Assembly: GCF_009687885.1 (NCBI RefSeq)
Contig: NZ_BLAF01000037.1
Coordinates: 49,398-113,397, forward strand
Reading direction: 5' to 3'
DNA: 64,000 nucleotides
From: Acrocarpospora pleiomorpha
GTDB taxonomy: Bacteria > Actinomycetota > Actinomycetes > Streptosporangiales > Streptosporangiaceae
Under the pieces are notes generated by a model. It did not search any database. It saw nothing but the letters and a program-made list of their open reading frames with translations, and was not told where the DNA came from. Shown in pieces: positions 17,585 to 26,016 of the stretch. Positions within the stretch are counted from its first letter, which is position 1. Every line of letters starts with the position of its first letter. The position numbers and the translations under genes are program-made.

Positions 17585-19420
17585 TTAGTTCACGGTCGGG
17601 TAGCCGCGCCACCGTCCGCGCGAGACCTGGCTGATACGCCCGGCATCGGAATGCTCTTTCAGCCGCTTGTAGAGCCAGGGTCGGCTCATGGCGGTGACGC
17701 GCAGAAGCTCGTCGATCGAGATGCCTTCTGAGGGAGCACACCACAGCGCTTCCCACAGCGCGGTCTCAGCGTCCTGCACGGCGCTGTGACGGCCGTTCCG
17801 GTCCGGTTCCCGGGCCTGCTGCAGGTCGGCTTCTGAACTGTGCTCGTGGCCGTGCCCGTGCGTTTTGACTGCATGCAGTGCGCTGGCTGAGATGGAGTCC
17901 AGCAGGGGACGGTGCGGCGCGTGCGTGCTGGCGGTGCGCTGCACTTGGTGGTCGTCGATGAGGTAGGTCCGAGCGCGGCGCGGGATGTCATGCTCGGGTG
18001 CGCTGAGCAGAAACTTGCCGGGCGCGTTGAGGGTGTGGGAGTGCCATCCGCTCTTGAGCATCCCCTGTCCCAGGATCAAGTCCACGTCGCGTTGTTCCCG
18101 GACGCGGAAGGACAGCCGCACATCCATCTGTGAACGGACCGCGCCGTGCCCCATCGCCTTCTGACTGGGCCGTTGGGTTGCGGCGACCAGGGTCACCGCC
18201 ACCGCGCGACCGCGTCGGGCGATGGAATCGGCATGCCGGACGGCTTCCGGCGCCTCATCGACGAGTTCGGCGTACTCGTCGATGAGGATGATCAGCGCAG
18301 GCGCGTCCGGGTTCGGTTCCCACACCCGCAGGCCGTCGCCGGCCAGGGCATCGGCGCGGGCCTCCAGAATCGCTATCGCGTCCCTGAGCAGACTTTCGGC
18401 TTCCTGCGGGGTGGTGGCCAGCCGGTCGAGGCAGGACGCCCACGGGAGCAACTCCATGCCGCGTTTGAGATCGATACCCCAGATGATCACGTCTGGGCAT
18501 GCGGTGAGTTCGCCCAGGATGACGTTGATGGCTCCGCTCTTCCCGGCGCCGGCCACCCCGCCCACCAGGGCGTGACGGCGCAGCAGGGAGACGCGTACCG
18601 GGGTGGCGTCCTCGAACAGGCCCAGCGTGACCGGTTCGGTGATGGAGGTGATCGAGGGTCCGGTCCAGCCGATGGCGTCGGCGTGCGGGTCGGTTTCGAT
18701 CACCCGCAGTTCCATGCGGTCGGCCCGTTCGGGAACCGGCTGGATCCGCGCCGCACCCCTGCGCGCCCCGAGCGCCGATTCCAGAGCAGGGATCTTCGCC
18801 ACCGCGTCTTCTACGGTCTGGCCACGCGCCAGCGCCACGCGGACGCGGTACCCCCACAGGTCCACCAGCGCCGATTGCACGCGTGAACCGGCCAGGCCGA
18901 CCGCGTGTGCGATGTCGGGCCAGGCTGCGAGTTTGCGTTCCACGCGCACCCGGGCACGCCTGCGACGGTGCGCCCACCACGGGACGGCAGCCACCACGCC
19001 CCCGACGGCCAACGCCATGGGCAGAGGTGGCGTGAACGGGCCGATGACGGTGGCCGCGCTCGTCCATCCACCGACGAGTGCCAGCACGGCAGCGGCGTAG
19101 ACCGCTTCGATCAGGCGCAGGTCCAGCCACCGTCGTAAGACCACCACCGCCCCTACCGCGGCGGCGGTCACAGACAGAACGGCAGGCCAGTGGTCGGCGG
19201 CGGAGTCGTGCAGCAGCACGGCCGTACCGACCATCGAGGCGGTGGTGAGGAAGGGCGCGAGTTCGGAGCGGTACCGCCACAGCGCGCGTGCGATGGCGGT
19301 GATGACCAGGGGCGCCAGGTCGAGGTCATCGGACAGGAGCACGATGGGTTCGGCTCCGTAGCGGCGGACTTGCCGGGCGTTGCGGCGGATGCGATGCCGG
19401 GAGGTGGAGCGCCTCACCAC
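17585..19420 (-). CDS. traB: FtsK/SpoIIIE-type DNA translocase (TraB-like, conjugative transfer)
   Basis: 611-residue membrane-anchored ATPase, expected to pump double-stranded DNA between mycelial cells as TraB does in actinomycete elements. Membrane segments occupy about residues 57-72, 79-97, 104-125 and 132-150; Walker A is GGVAGAGKSG (287-296) and Walker B is LIILIDEYAEL (about 376-386). RPSQKAMGHGAVRSQMDVRL matches the FtsK core. A C-terminal winged-helix-like segment (about 545-605, ISIDELLRVTAMSRPWLYKR) may read DNA, as gamma domains do. The GTG at 19420 overlaps the preceding gene; a longer reading runs through that gene in another frame. Confidence 0.9.
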   Translation of the reverse strand: MVRRSTSRHRIRRNARQVRRYGAEPIVLLSDDLDLAPLVITAIARALWRYRSELAPFLTTASMVGTAVLLHDSAADHWPAVLSVTAAAVGAVVVLRRWLDLRLIEAVYAAAVLALVGGWTSAATVIGPFTPPLPMALAVGGVVAAVPWWAHRRRRARVRVERKLAAWPDIAHAVGLAGSRVQSALVDLWGYRVRVALARGQTVEDAVAKIPALESALGARRGAARIQPVPERADRMELRVIETDPHADAIGWTGPSITSITEPVTLGLFEDATPVRVSLLRRHALVGGVAGAGKSGAINVILGELTACPDVIIWGIDLKRGMELLPWASCLDRLATTPQEAESLLRDAIAILEARADALAGDGLRVWEPNPDAPALIILIDEYAELVDEAPEAVRHADSIARRGRAVAVTLVAATQRPSQKAMGHGAVRSQMDVRLSFRVREQRDVDLILGQGMLKSGWHSHTLNAPGKFLLSAPEHDIPRRARTYLIDDHQVQRTASTHAPHRPLLDSISASALHAVKTHGHGHEHSSEADLQQAREPDRNGRHSAVQDAETALWEALWCAPSEGISIDELLRVTAMSRPWLYKRLKEHSDAGRISQVSRGRWRGYPTVN

Positions 19421-19758
19421 GCGTTCCCCTGATCGTCGCTGGGCGGTGGGGTGTGCTGGGTGAGTTCGTCCCGCAGGTAGTACAGCGGGTCTGCTTCGCC
19501 GGCGTGGTCGGCGGACAGGGTGGCGCGTGCGGCTGCGAGCAGGTCGGCGCGACTGTGGTAGAGGGCGGTCATGTCGTCGCGCATGCGGAGGATCTCCGCG
19601 CACAGGGCGGGGATGTCGTCCAACGCCGCGTGGATGCTGTTCCACAGGTCGGCGAGGGTCAGGGTCGAGGCGGACAGGGCGGTAAGCAGGTGTCGGGCGA
19701 TGTGGTGTCTGGTGGTGATCTCCTGAAGGTCGATGTCGGGCGGGGGAAGGTCGGTCAT
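19414..19758 (-). CDS. Hypothetical protein of the transfer operon
   Basis: 114-residue acidic, Leu/Ala-rich helical protein with no membrane segment and no domain I recognise. The ATG 19758 has AAGGAG eight bases upstream; ATG 19764 and GTG 19767 are possible alternatives. Its stop overlaps the GTG start of the translocase, so the two are coupled. The position suggests an accessory factor for transfer (plasmid spread type), but the sequence does not show it. Confidence 0.7.
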   Translation of the reverse strand: MTDLPPPDIDLQEITTRHHIARHLLTALSASTLTLADLWNSIHAALDDIPALCAEILRMRDDMTALYHSRADLLAAARATLSADHAGEADPLYYLRDELTQHTPPPSDDQGNAW

Positions 19759-19813
19759 AGGCATCACTCCTTTGGGTCGAGACGATCACGAGCCCTGCGG
19801 CACTCGTGGCTGG

Positions 19814-20002
19814 TCACAGGTTGGTCAGCCACCGCAGCGCGGCGTTGACGGCGGTCCGGATGGCGGGGGCGGCGGCGGTTGCGGCCAGCAGGAAGCCGAA
19901 CAGCATGCACGCCAGCGCTTGCCAGAGGCTCAGGCGCAGGTAGCGCCATGCGAGGAACACGACAGCGCCCAAGATCAGCACGATGGGAATGGAGATCTCC
20001 AC
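19814..20002 (-). CDS. Small two-helix membrane protein (Spd-like)
   Basis: 62 residues with two hydrophobic segments (about 4-20 and 27-45), joined by a basic WRYLRLSLWQ loop. The start is GTG at 20002 with GGAGG nine bases upstream. Small membrane proteins in this position of pSAM2-type elements are spread (Spd) proteins that help TraB move DNA through the mycelium. That role is inferred from context only. Confidence 0.68.
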   Translation of the reverse strand: MEISIPIVLILGAVVFLAWRYLRLSLWQALACMLFGFLLAATAAAPAIRTAVNAALRWLTNL

Positions 20003-20046
20003 AGGTCATCACCTCCTTCCTCGGGGCGGGTGCGGATGAGCTGGGG

Positions 20047-20184
20047 CTAGATGCCGTCGTGGTGGGCCTTGCGGCGGTACCAGCGGGCACGGGCACGGCA
20101 CTTGTGGCACTTGGCGTTGGAGGACCGCAAGGCCGCGCCGCACAGGCACCGGCGACCGAAGGACGGCAGGGATAGAGCGCGCAT
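20047..20184 (-). CDS. Small zinc-finger-like basic protein
   Basis: 45 residues, too short for a usual ORF list. It contains CLCG and CHKC (two Cys pairs, a zinc-ribbon-like arrangement) within a strongly basic sequence (RARARWYRRKAHHD). The ATG at 20184 has GAGGTG about seven bases upstream and overlaps the stop of the previous membrane protein gene (ATGA), so it is coupled to it. Similar tiny proteins are annotated as mobile element transfer proteins in Streptomyces elements. Confidence 0.65.
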   Translation of the reverse strand: MRALSLPSFGRRCLCGAALRSSNAKCHKCRARARWYRRKAHHDGI

Positions 20185-20411
20185 CAGACTTCACCTCCTC
20201 GCATGGTCGAATCGGGATCGTTGGTTGTGGGAATGGGGTTGCGCTGGTATAGGCCCACAGCGCGACGAGTCACGGCCCCAAGGGCGCTGCTTTGGGGGGT
20301 GCGAGACGGGTGATCGCCGAGTCGGATGCCGACGAACAGGAGGAGGAAAACTCCCAGCGCGGCACCCGCCAGGAACACCGCCCCCAACACGATGAGTGTG
20401 AAGATGTCCAT
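20184..20411 (-). CDS. Small membrane protein heading the transfer operon
   Basis: 75 residues with one long hydrophobic segment (about 5-30, FTLIVLGAVFLAGAALGVFL) and a polar, basic tail. It is the first gene of the leftward transfer operon, whose genes follow at short spacing or overlap. The ATG 20411 follows GGGAGGAGAACGGTA. Function unknown; a Spd-type helper is plausible from position. Confidence 0.68.
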   Translation of the reverse strand: MDIFTLIVLGAVFLAGAALGVFLLLFVGIRLGDHPSRTPQSSALGAVTRRAVGLYQRNPIPTTNDPDSTMRGGEV

Positions 20412-20490
20412 TACCGTTCTCCTCCCTGAGTTCGCTTGATTCCTATGGCAGCGACAGTAGGTTTGGGAGATCGGTGTAACCCATTGCCGA

Positions 20491-20510
20491 GTGAGATCTG
20501 ACGGTGTGAT
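20491..20510 (+). repeat. 20-bp direct repeat, copy 1 (GTGA..TGTGAT)
   Basis: GTGAGATCTGACGGTGTGAT is repeated at 21161-21180 with only two changes. Copy 1 lies between the transfer operon start and cutA; copy 2 lies 60 bp before the XRE/TPR gene. The placement in two promoter regions suggests an operator for a regulator of the element. Confidence 0.55.
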
Positions 20511-20578
20511 CGTTTTATTCCAGCGCGAGATTCATTTATCGCAGGGTGAGATCACGAGCAGAGCGAAGAGGTGGAGCC

Positions 20579-20947
20579 ATGGTTGAGTACGTGCAGGTTC
20601 AGACGTCGGTGGATAGCGAAGAGGCCGGAGCACGCTTAGCGCAGGGAATCGTAGAAGCGCGACTAGCGGCATGCGTGCAAATCGGAGGCCCCATACGCTC
20701 CTTCTATTGGTGGCAAGGTGCCATGGAAGAGTCCACAGAATGGCAGCTCTTCATTAAGACGGTCGCTGGGCGAGTCCCCGAGCTAATCGGATACATCGAG
20801 ACCAATCATGGCTACGACACACCAGAGGTGATCGCGACCCCGATCACCGCGGGCAACTCCGCCTATTTGCGATGGATCGCAGATGAGGTGGATGCGCACA
20901 ACGCCCGCCCCATCGGGAGACCTGCCGATCCACATCACAGCGAATAA
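20579..20947 (+). CDS. cutA: CutA1 family divalent-cation tolerance protein
   Basis: 122-residue small protein of the CutA1 family, trimeric and PII-like in fold. The family markers are visible: EAGARLAQGIVEARLAACVQ, SFYWWQG, EWQLFIKT, and a final HGYDTPEVIATPI. The ATG 20579 is preceded by AGAGGTGG. CutA1 is usually a housekeeping gene; here it lies inside the mobile element between the transfer operon and its regulators, which is unusual. Its role in metal tolerance or signalling is not settled for actinobacteria. Confidence 0.93.
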   Translation: MVEYVQVQTSVDSEEAGARLAQGIVEARLAACVQIGGPIRSFYWWQGAMEESTEWQLFIKTVAGRVPELIGYIETNHGYDTPEVIATPITAGNSAYLRWIADEVDAHNARPIGRPADPHHSE

Positions 20948-21160
20948 TGATTCGTCTATTACCGGTGATAGTGCTCAGCCGATTCCCACCTCAGTAAGGG
21001 GGTGGAGGCATGTCTCTGGTGACAGTCCGCCCTAAGCGGCCTACACCTGTGCGAGCTCTTCGGCTCGTGACCTGGGCTGATCGGTGTGATGGGCGGTGCG
21101 AGAGTGACAGAACCAAAGCGATCCTCGTTGTAAGTTGACTGATCGCACTCGTATCTGCTC

Positions 21161-21180
21161 GTGATATCTCACGGTGTGAT
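21161..21180 (+). repeat. 20-bp direct repeat, copy 2
   Basis: GTGATATCTCACGGTGTGAT, 18 of 20 bases identical to the copy at 20491. The first 12 bases contain GTGA and TCAC as inverted arms. It lies in the promoter region of the XRE/TPR gene at 21241. Confidence 0.55.
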
Positions 21181-21240
21181 GGACTGGAGGTCCTATACCT
21201 GCTCTCGCAGTGCTGATGCCTAGGGGACGATACGCCTGCC

Positions 21241-22668
21241 ATGGCCTTGGACCAGCAAGACCTCAGAGAGAACTTGGAGCGCATTTTTGCAGGTCAAGAG
21301 ATGGAAGCTGCGTGCAGAACGCGCGATCTCGGGGCGATCATTCGGACCCTGATGAAGTACGGCGTAACTCAGGGCAAGATCGCTGGTCTCACGGGTATCT
21401 CCCAGGGGCGCTTGAGTGAGTACAAGACCGGCAAGCGGGTGCCGATGGCTAAGTCTATTTTTGAATCTGTGGCCAACGGCTTGGACATGCCCGCGAACCT
21501 ACGTCGGGCGTTGGGACTTGCTGCGGCTGGTGAGCCGGGCAAGATCTCGCTTTCCGTCCAAGGAAATGGTCTACCCACCGACACATATGAACTCCAGTTG
21601 CTGGCGGAGGTCGTGGGAAGAGGCGGGGAGAGTGTGAGACGTCGTGAGTTGCTTCAACTGGCGGGGAAAATTGGTTCCTCCGCAGTCATGGCACAGAGCG
21701 AAATTGCCGAAAGGCTGGCAGCGGCCTTGGCCAGACCGAATGCTATGGATGAGTCGATAGTCCGAGAGATCGAGGCCAGGTCATTCGGGTTTCATCGACT
21801 TGAGCAATTGATCGCGGCCCCAATCCTCTTCGGGGGGATCGCTGCGCATCTCAGAGAGGTCAGTGTCCTTCTGAGTGGTACAGCGGCTGATCCGCGTGAC
21901 GAATTGCGACACCGTCTTATCGTGGTCGCAGGAGAAAGTAGCACACTTGCGGGCTGGATTGCTGCCGATAAAGGAGACATCACAACTGCTCGCAGCTTCT
22001 ATCAAACCGCAGAAAGGGCCGCGAAAGAGGCGAACGACCCTGAGATCCATGCCTGCGTGCTCGGATACCGAAGTTACAACTCCGGGATGAAAGGTGCCCA
22101 CGGGCGTTCACGAGCTCTCTTAAGCGGTGCCCTGGAGATCCTTTCTCCCACTGCTTCCCCAGGAACCCTCTCATGGATTGCCGCACGGCATGCTGAGGAA
22201 AGCGTGGCGTTGGGGGATCGCTCACAAGCTCTGAGATCTTGGGCGAAGGCAGAGGAAGCTTATAGCATGGCCGATCCGGAAGAGGATCGCGTTTGGACTC
22301 GGTTCCTGGATCAAGAACGGTTCGATACTTTCCGAATTTCGACGCTTGCCGGCGTGGGCAAAGTCGATGAGGCGCAGGAGTTAGCGCTTACTTTGCTGGC
22401 ACGATTGCCGCAGTCGCGAAGGCAACGATCTGTGATCATCCTTGAAACCATCGCAACGGCATACTTCGTTCAGGGTGCGGTCAATGAAACGGCAAGGCTC
22501 GCGTTGCAGGGTCTTACAGCGCTGAGGGAAACGGCGTACACAATCTGGCTGCCGAAATATGAAGCGCTTGGCCAGGGATTGATGCGCTGGCGAAATCAAC
22601 CTTTGGTCCGGGCGTTCTTGGAAGATATTTCGATGACAAAGGCCCAGTTCGGGTCTTCGCGCGGATGA
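21241..22668 (+). CDS. XRE-family regulator with TPR-like C-terminal region
   Basis: 475-residue cytoplasmic regulator. An XRE helix-turn-helix lies at about 28-75 (GVTQGKIAGLTGISQGRLSEY), followed by a segment ending RRRELLQLAGKIG and a long helical TPR-like region (about 200-460) with repeated Ala-rich helix pairs. Proteins of this design are common in Streptomyces mobile elements. The ATG at 21241 has no strong Shine-Dalgarno (a purine-rich AGGGGACG lies 19-12 bases upstream). GC content is below that of the chromosomal genes. Ligand or peptide signal unknown. Confidence 0.8.
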   Translation: MALDQQDLRENLERIFAGQEMEAACRTRDLGAIIRTLMKYGVTQGKIAGLTGISQGRLSEYKTGKRVPMAKSIFESVANGLDMPANLRRALGLAAAGEPGKISLSVQGNGLPTDTYELQLLAEVVGRGGESVRRRELLQLAGKIGSSAVMAQSEIAERLAAALARPNAMDESIVREIEARSFGFHRLEQLIAAPILFGGIAAHLREVSVLLSGTAADPRDELRHRLIVVAGESSTLAGWIAADKGDITTARSFYQTAERAAKEANDPEIHACVLGYRSYNSGMKGAHGRSRALLSGALEILSPTASPGTLSWIAARHAEESVALGDRSQALRSWAKAEEAYSMADPEEDRVWTRFLDQERFDTFRISTLAGVGKVDEAQELALTLLARLPQSRRQRSVIILETIATAYFVQGAVNETARLALQGLTALRETAYTIWLPKYEALGQGLMRWRNQPLVRAFLEDISMTKAQFGSSRG

Positions 22669-22752
22669 CATTCCTTCGGTGCCAGTGCTCATCGCGAATC
22701 GCCGGTCGACCCTGGGTCCGTCGCCTTATTGGGCAGGGTACCTAACACGCTC

Positions 22753-24078
22753 TTAGGCGCTGGTGGCCGGGGGCAAGGCCAGCAATTCGCGGAACTCTCC
22801 GACTGCCGGGCGGTCCCGGCGATCGATAGGCACCGCGCGGAGTAACTTCCGCCCTGTCTCCATGATCATGTTACTGCGTTGCACAGCCGGAAGAGCATTA
22901 ATCACTGTGCCGGCCCGTTGTATGCCTTGATCGGTTCCGCCGTTCAACACCGTGCATAGGGCGTCGTGGAGTTGAAGAATGGAGGTGTATTGCTGATCCC
23001 CGGTAACGCCCAACACCACAAGCGAGCGATCTTTTGCCTCACTCGCTTTGGCCTCATTCCCGGCGTATGTGTGAACCAGGTTCTCCGCGAACGGAAGCTG
23101 ACCAGCCTGCCAGTAGTTCGGCATGATGCTCGGTGGCGGTGGCTCGGCCTCCAGTAGATCGCTAGTGCGATTCAACGCCCGGCAAGCCTCATCGTGCCTT
23201 CCGAGCAGAGCGAGTGTTTTCGCTTCAGAGCAGGTGACCAGCGCCAAACCTAATGAGTGTGTGGTTCCCGCGATCTGCTGCGCGCCTTGGATTAGATGCA
23301 GGGTGCTCAGCGGGTCGCGCTGACCGTAATTGGCGTGGCCTGTTTCCGTGGCGTAGATGCCCAGTTCCAGTTGTAGATCCCCGGACTCGTGGGCTGCAAC
23401 GCGTGCCGTGCGCCACCAGCGCAAGGCCGCTCCGTGGTCACCCAGCCGAGTCAGCGTGTTCGCGTGGAGAGTGGAAAGCGCAGCGATGACCCGTTGGATC
23501 TCGGCTTTGTCCTGGATGGGCGTCCTGTCCAGCTGCCGTTGTGCGGTCATCAGATCCACGACGAGATCGTCTCGTACCTGGGCCGCTGGTCGTGTGCGTA
23601 GTCCGTATAGATGGGCGGCAACGGCAAGTTCCCATTCCTCGATGCTCCGGGATTCGTGATCGAGGGACAGGTCAAGTAGCTGGCGTACCGGTTCGCCTGC
23701 AGCACCGAGCGCCCCTAGTCCGGCTGTCGCGGCGGCAAGCTGTAAAAGCCGTCGACGTTCCATGTCCTCATCCTTGCCGTGAATGGGGGAAGCCATGCCG
23801 AGAGTGCTGGCACGTATCTGGTCCAGGTGCGTGATGGCGGTGTGGAACGCCATCAGCTGACCATCGGCGGTGTAGAGGCGGTCCAGGTCGGGGACCATGT
23901 AGGGCTGTATCGGCCGTTCCCCGCGTTCCAGCTTGGCCAGGTGGGAATGGTCCATGCGGATGGCCTCGGCAACCTCCCGCAGGGACATACCCCGGGCATC
24001 GCGCCACCAGCGGAGCGCATAGCCGAGCAGCCGGGAGGGGAAGGCGTTCGGCCGAACGGGCAGCGATGTTCTGGTCAT
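22753..24078 (-). CDS. XRE-family regulator with TPR-like C-terminal region (divergent from the GntR-array operon)
   Basis: 441-residue regulator. The XRE HTH (about 17-65: ARGMSLREVAEAIRMDHSHL then AKLERGERPIQPYMVPD) is followed by a linker with RRRLLQLAAAT and a TPR-like helical region. It resembles the regulator at 21241 in plan but not closely in sequence. The ATG at 24078 has GAGGAAG five to eleven bases upstream; a longer reading to 24219 has no ribosome site and crosses the repeat region. It is transcribed away from the operon starting at 24480 and is the best candidate for its regulator. Confidence 0.82.
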   Translation of the reverse strand: MTRTSLPVRPNAFPSRLLGYALRWWRDARGMSLREVAEAIRMDHSHLAKLERGERPIQPYMVPDLDRLYTADGQLMAFHTAITHLDQIRASTLGMASPIHGKDEDMERRRLLQLAAATAGLGALGAAGEPVRQLLDLSLDHESRSIEEWELAVAAHLYGLRTRPAAQVRDDLVVDLMTAQRQLDRTPIQDKAEIQRVIAALSTLHANTLTRLGDHGAALRWWRTARVAAHESGDLQLELGIYATETGHANYGQRDPLSTLHLIQGAQQIAGTTHSLGLALVTCSEAKTLALLGRHDEACRALNRTSDLLEAEPPPPSIMPNYWQAGQLPFAENLVHTYAGNEAKASEAKDRSLVVLGVTGDQQYTSILQLHDALCTVLNGGTDQGIQRAGTVINALPAVQRSNMIMETGRKLLRAVPIDRRDRPAVGEFRELLALPPATSA

Positions 24079-24140
24079 CGTCTTCCTCGTGATCGTGGTC
24101 ACGGTGCCGGTCAGTTGTGGAATCCATGACCCGCACCGAA

Positions 24141-24200
24141 TGGCTTTGCCGAGTACCCCAAAGACTTCCCCCCATTGCACCACGGCAGGGCTTATCGGCT
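24141..24200 (+). repeat. About 59-bp imperfect direct repeat, copy A
   Basis: The block TGGCTTTGCCGAGTACC ... ATTGCACCACGGCAGGGCTTAT recurs at 24354-24412 as TGGCTTGCCGAATACC ... ATTGCACGGCGAGAGGGCTTAT. Both lie between the divergent XRE gene and the GntR-array operon, so they are probably binding or promoter units duplicated for each direction. Confidence 0.6.
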
Positions 24201-24220
24201 TCGTCGTGATCGTGGTCATG

Positions 24221-24241
24221 GTGTGGTCATCGTGACCACAC
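24221..24241. promoter_or_regulatory. 21-bp palindrome GTGTGGTCA-TCG-TGACCACAC
   Basis: Two perfect 9-bp arms with a 3-bp centre lie between the divergent promoters. Related half-sites (CGTGATCGTGGTCA) occur at 24088 and 24205. The site is a strong operator candidate for the XRE or GntR proteins encoded on either side. Confidence 0.6.
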
Positions 24242-24353
24242 GTGTTGGTCGTGTCGGGGCCGTGGGTCAGTGAGATGGCTGGTTGCCATCGGTCAAACGT
24301 GGCGCGATGGGGCCGGCTTGTAGCGGTGGCGTGGACACCGCGCCCACAGTACG

Positions 24354-24412
24354 TGGCTTGCCGAATACCAAAAGTGACGTCAACGATTGCACGGCGAGAG
24401 GGCTTATAGCCC
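24354..24412 (+). repeat. About 59-bp imperfect direct repeat, copy B
   Basis: Copy B of the repeat at 24141, ending about 70 bp before the start of the small gene that opens the operon. The conserved parts are TGGCTT-GCCGA-TACC, AAAGT/AAAGA and ATTGCAC...GGGCTTAT. Confidence 0.6.
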
Positions 24413-24479
24413 GGGACAGGGCGGTCCGCCTGGCGCGACAGACGACCAGACAGACCTTGATCGCAAGCGAGGTGCGATC

Positions 24480-24713
24480 GTGAGGAAATTTAGGACTAGT
24501 GCGAGCGGGCGGAGACGCAAAGGCCGTCGGCAGGGCCGTCAGGAGGACTGGCGGCCGTTGACGGGGCCGGAATCTGCGCTGGAGGGGTTATGGCTTCAGC
24601 GGTACCGACTGCGGGTGGAACTCGTGGGCCGGCAGTACACCGTGGGTGCCTCCACCGTGTGGGCGCAGGGTGAGGATCCGGTGGGGATGATCCTGCGGGC
24701 GGTGTCGTGGTGA
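24480..24713 (+). CDS. Small basic hypothetical protein, first gene of the GntR-array operon
   Basis: 77 residues; the first 25 are very basic (GRRRKGRRQGRQ) and the rest folds as a short beta-rich tail (YRLRVELVGRQYTVGASTVWA). The GTG at 24480 has GAGG nine to six bases upstream. Its end overlaps the start of the next gene. I do not recognise the family; the basic head may bind nucleic acid. Confidence 0.62.
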   Translation: MRKFRTSASGRRRKGRRQGRQEDWRPLTGPESALEGLWLQRYRLRVELVGRQYTVGASTVWAQGEDPVGMILRAVSW

Positions 24714-25111
24714 GCGGCTTGGGGGTGTTGGGGGCGGTTGAGCTGCCCGGTGAAGCCGCGTCGGTGGTGCGGGCGCGGGTCTTTGTGCGGGGGGTGCTGG
24801 GGCGGGCGGGCGTCGATGAGGCGTCGGATGTGCTGCTGCTGGTCTCGGAGCTGGTCACCAACGCCGTCGCGCACAGCGAATCCGGCGAGGGCGGACGAGT
24901 GGGGTTGGTGGTCATCGGCTGCCCTGACCGAATCGTGCGGGTGGAGGTCTGCGACCAAGGGTCGGAGGCGAGCAAGCCACGGGTCCGGGACGACCAGGGG
25001 TTGCTGGCCACCGGGGGGCGGGGGTTGCGGCTGGTGGAGCAGATCGCGCGTGGCTGGGACTGGGAAGAGGACGGCTCGGGCCGGACGGTGTGGTTTGAGG
25101 TGGCCGTATGA
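24707..25111 (+). CDS. Anti-sigma factor-type ATP-binding protein (RsbW/GHKL)
   Basis: 134-residue GHKL ATPase domain of the RsbW/SpoIIAB type. The N-box is ELVTNAVAHS (about 48-57), the G1 region is VEVCDQG and the G2 region GGRGLRLVEQIA. Such proteins bind and inhibit a sigma factor or phosphorylate a STAS partner. Start GTG 24707 (or 24710), overlapping the preceding gene; its stop overlaps the following gene start by four bases. The neighbour proteins are DNA-binding, so its sigma or STAS partner is not adjacent. Confidence 0.88.
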   Translation: MVSGLGVLGAVELPGEAASVVRARVFVRGVLGRAGVDEASDVLLLVSELVTNAVAHSESGEGGRVGLVVIGCPDRIVRVEVCDQGSEASKPRVRDDQGLLATGGRGLRLVEQIARGWDWEEDGSGRTVWFEVAV

Positions 25112-26016
25112 CCAGCGAGCATGGCTCGGCCGAATCCGTTCCCCAGTCCGTCCCTGAATCTATCGCTGCGTCTCGATGCCGAGAGGTGGCCGGGATCCTT
25201 GCCGCCAAGATCCGTGGTGGTGAGCTGGCCCCTGGCACGCGGTTTCCACGCTTGTGGGAGCTGATGCGCACGTATGGGATCAGCAGAGGTATCGCCGACA
25301 TCGTGCAGCACGAGCTGAAAAGACAAGGGCTCATTCGCATCGTCGGCGGTCGCCCCGTGGTGGCTGAGGGCAGGTGCGCTGGCCTGACGCCTGATGCGCT
25401 GGATCGGACAGGCCCGATCCCGTTGTACCGGCAGATCGCGGACATCCTGTCCGCGATGATCAAGAACGAAGATCTGGCTCCCGGAGAGAGGATCCCCAGC
25501 GAAGACGAACTCAGTGGTGTGTTCGGCGTGGCGCGAGAGACCGCACGGTCGGCACATCGGGAGTTGCGCGAACGCGGGCTGGCTCACACCATCGGCGGCG
25601 CGGGAACGATCGTCGGGCTGAAGAGCGCTGCGACCGGTTCGGACGCGCTGCCTATGTATTTGAGGATCGCCCGGGAGATCGCCGATCAGATCCGAGACGG
25701 CCGGATTGCGCCTGATCGGCCTATCCCGACTCGGCAGGCGCTCATGGCGCGTTACGGCGTCTCGGTGGAGACCGCACGGCGCGCGGTCGGCATGCTGTGC
25801 TGGGCGGGGTGGGTGTACACGGTGGCGGGACGGCCGCGTTTCGCGGCGCGGCCAGAGCGGTGGCCCGCGCTGAAGGCGTGGGAGGAGGCCACGGCCGGGC
25901 GCGGCGCGGGTCCCCGTGCTTTGACGGCGGCGGGTCTGCTGGGGTTGAGAGTCGGGGACGGTGAGCCTGATCCCGGCACGGGAGCGCCGATGAGAAGCGC
26001 TGGGGGTGGCCGGTGA
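25108..26016 (+). CDS. Three tandem GntR winged-helix domains, no effector domain
   Basis: 302 residues. Three GntR-type winged helix-turn-helix units lie at about 23-86, 104-170 and 182-248; the second has the clearest motif (PLYRQIADIL, IPSEDELSGVFGVARETARS, RELRERGLAHTIGGAGTIVG). The rest (250-302) is a Gly/Ala/Pro-rich tail. GntR regulators normally have one such domain plus a ligand domain (UTRA, FCD); this protein has none. It overlaps the anti-sigma gene by ATGA and the next gene by GTGA. It could bind a composite DNA site or act as a DNA-coating factor. Confidence 0.85.
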   Translation: MTSEHGSAESVPQSVPESIAASRCREVAGILAAKIRGGELAPGTRFPRLWELMRTYGISRGIADIVQHELKRQGLIRIVGGRPVVAEGRCAGLTPDALDRTGPIPLYRQIADILSAMIKNEDLAPGERIPSEDELSGVFGVARETARSAHRELRERGLAHTIGGAGTIVGLKSAATGSDALPMYLRIAREIADQIRDGRIAPDRPIPTRQALMARYGVSVETARRAVGMLCWAGWVYTVAGRPRFAARPERWPALKAWEEATAGRGAGPRALTAAGLLGLRVGDGEPDPGTGAPMRSAGGGR

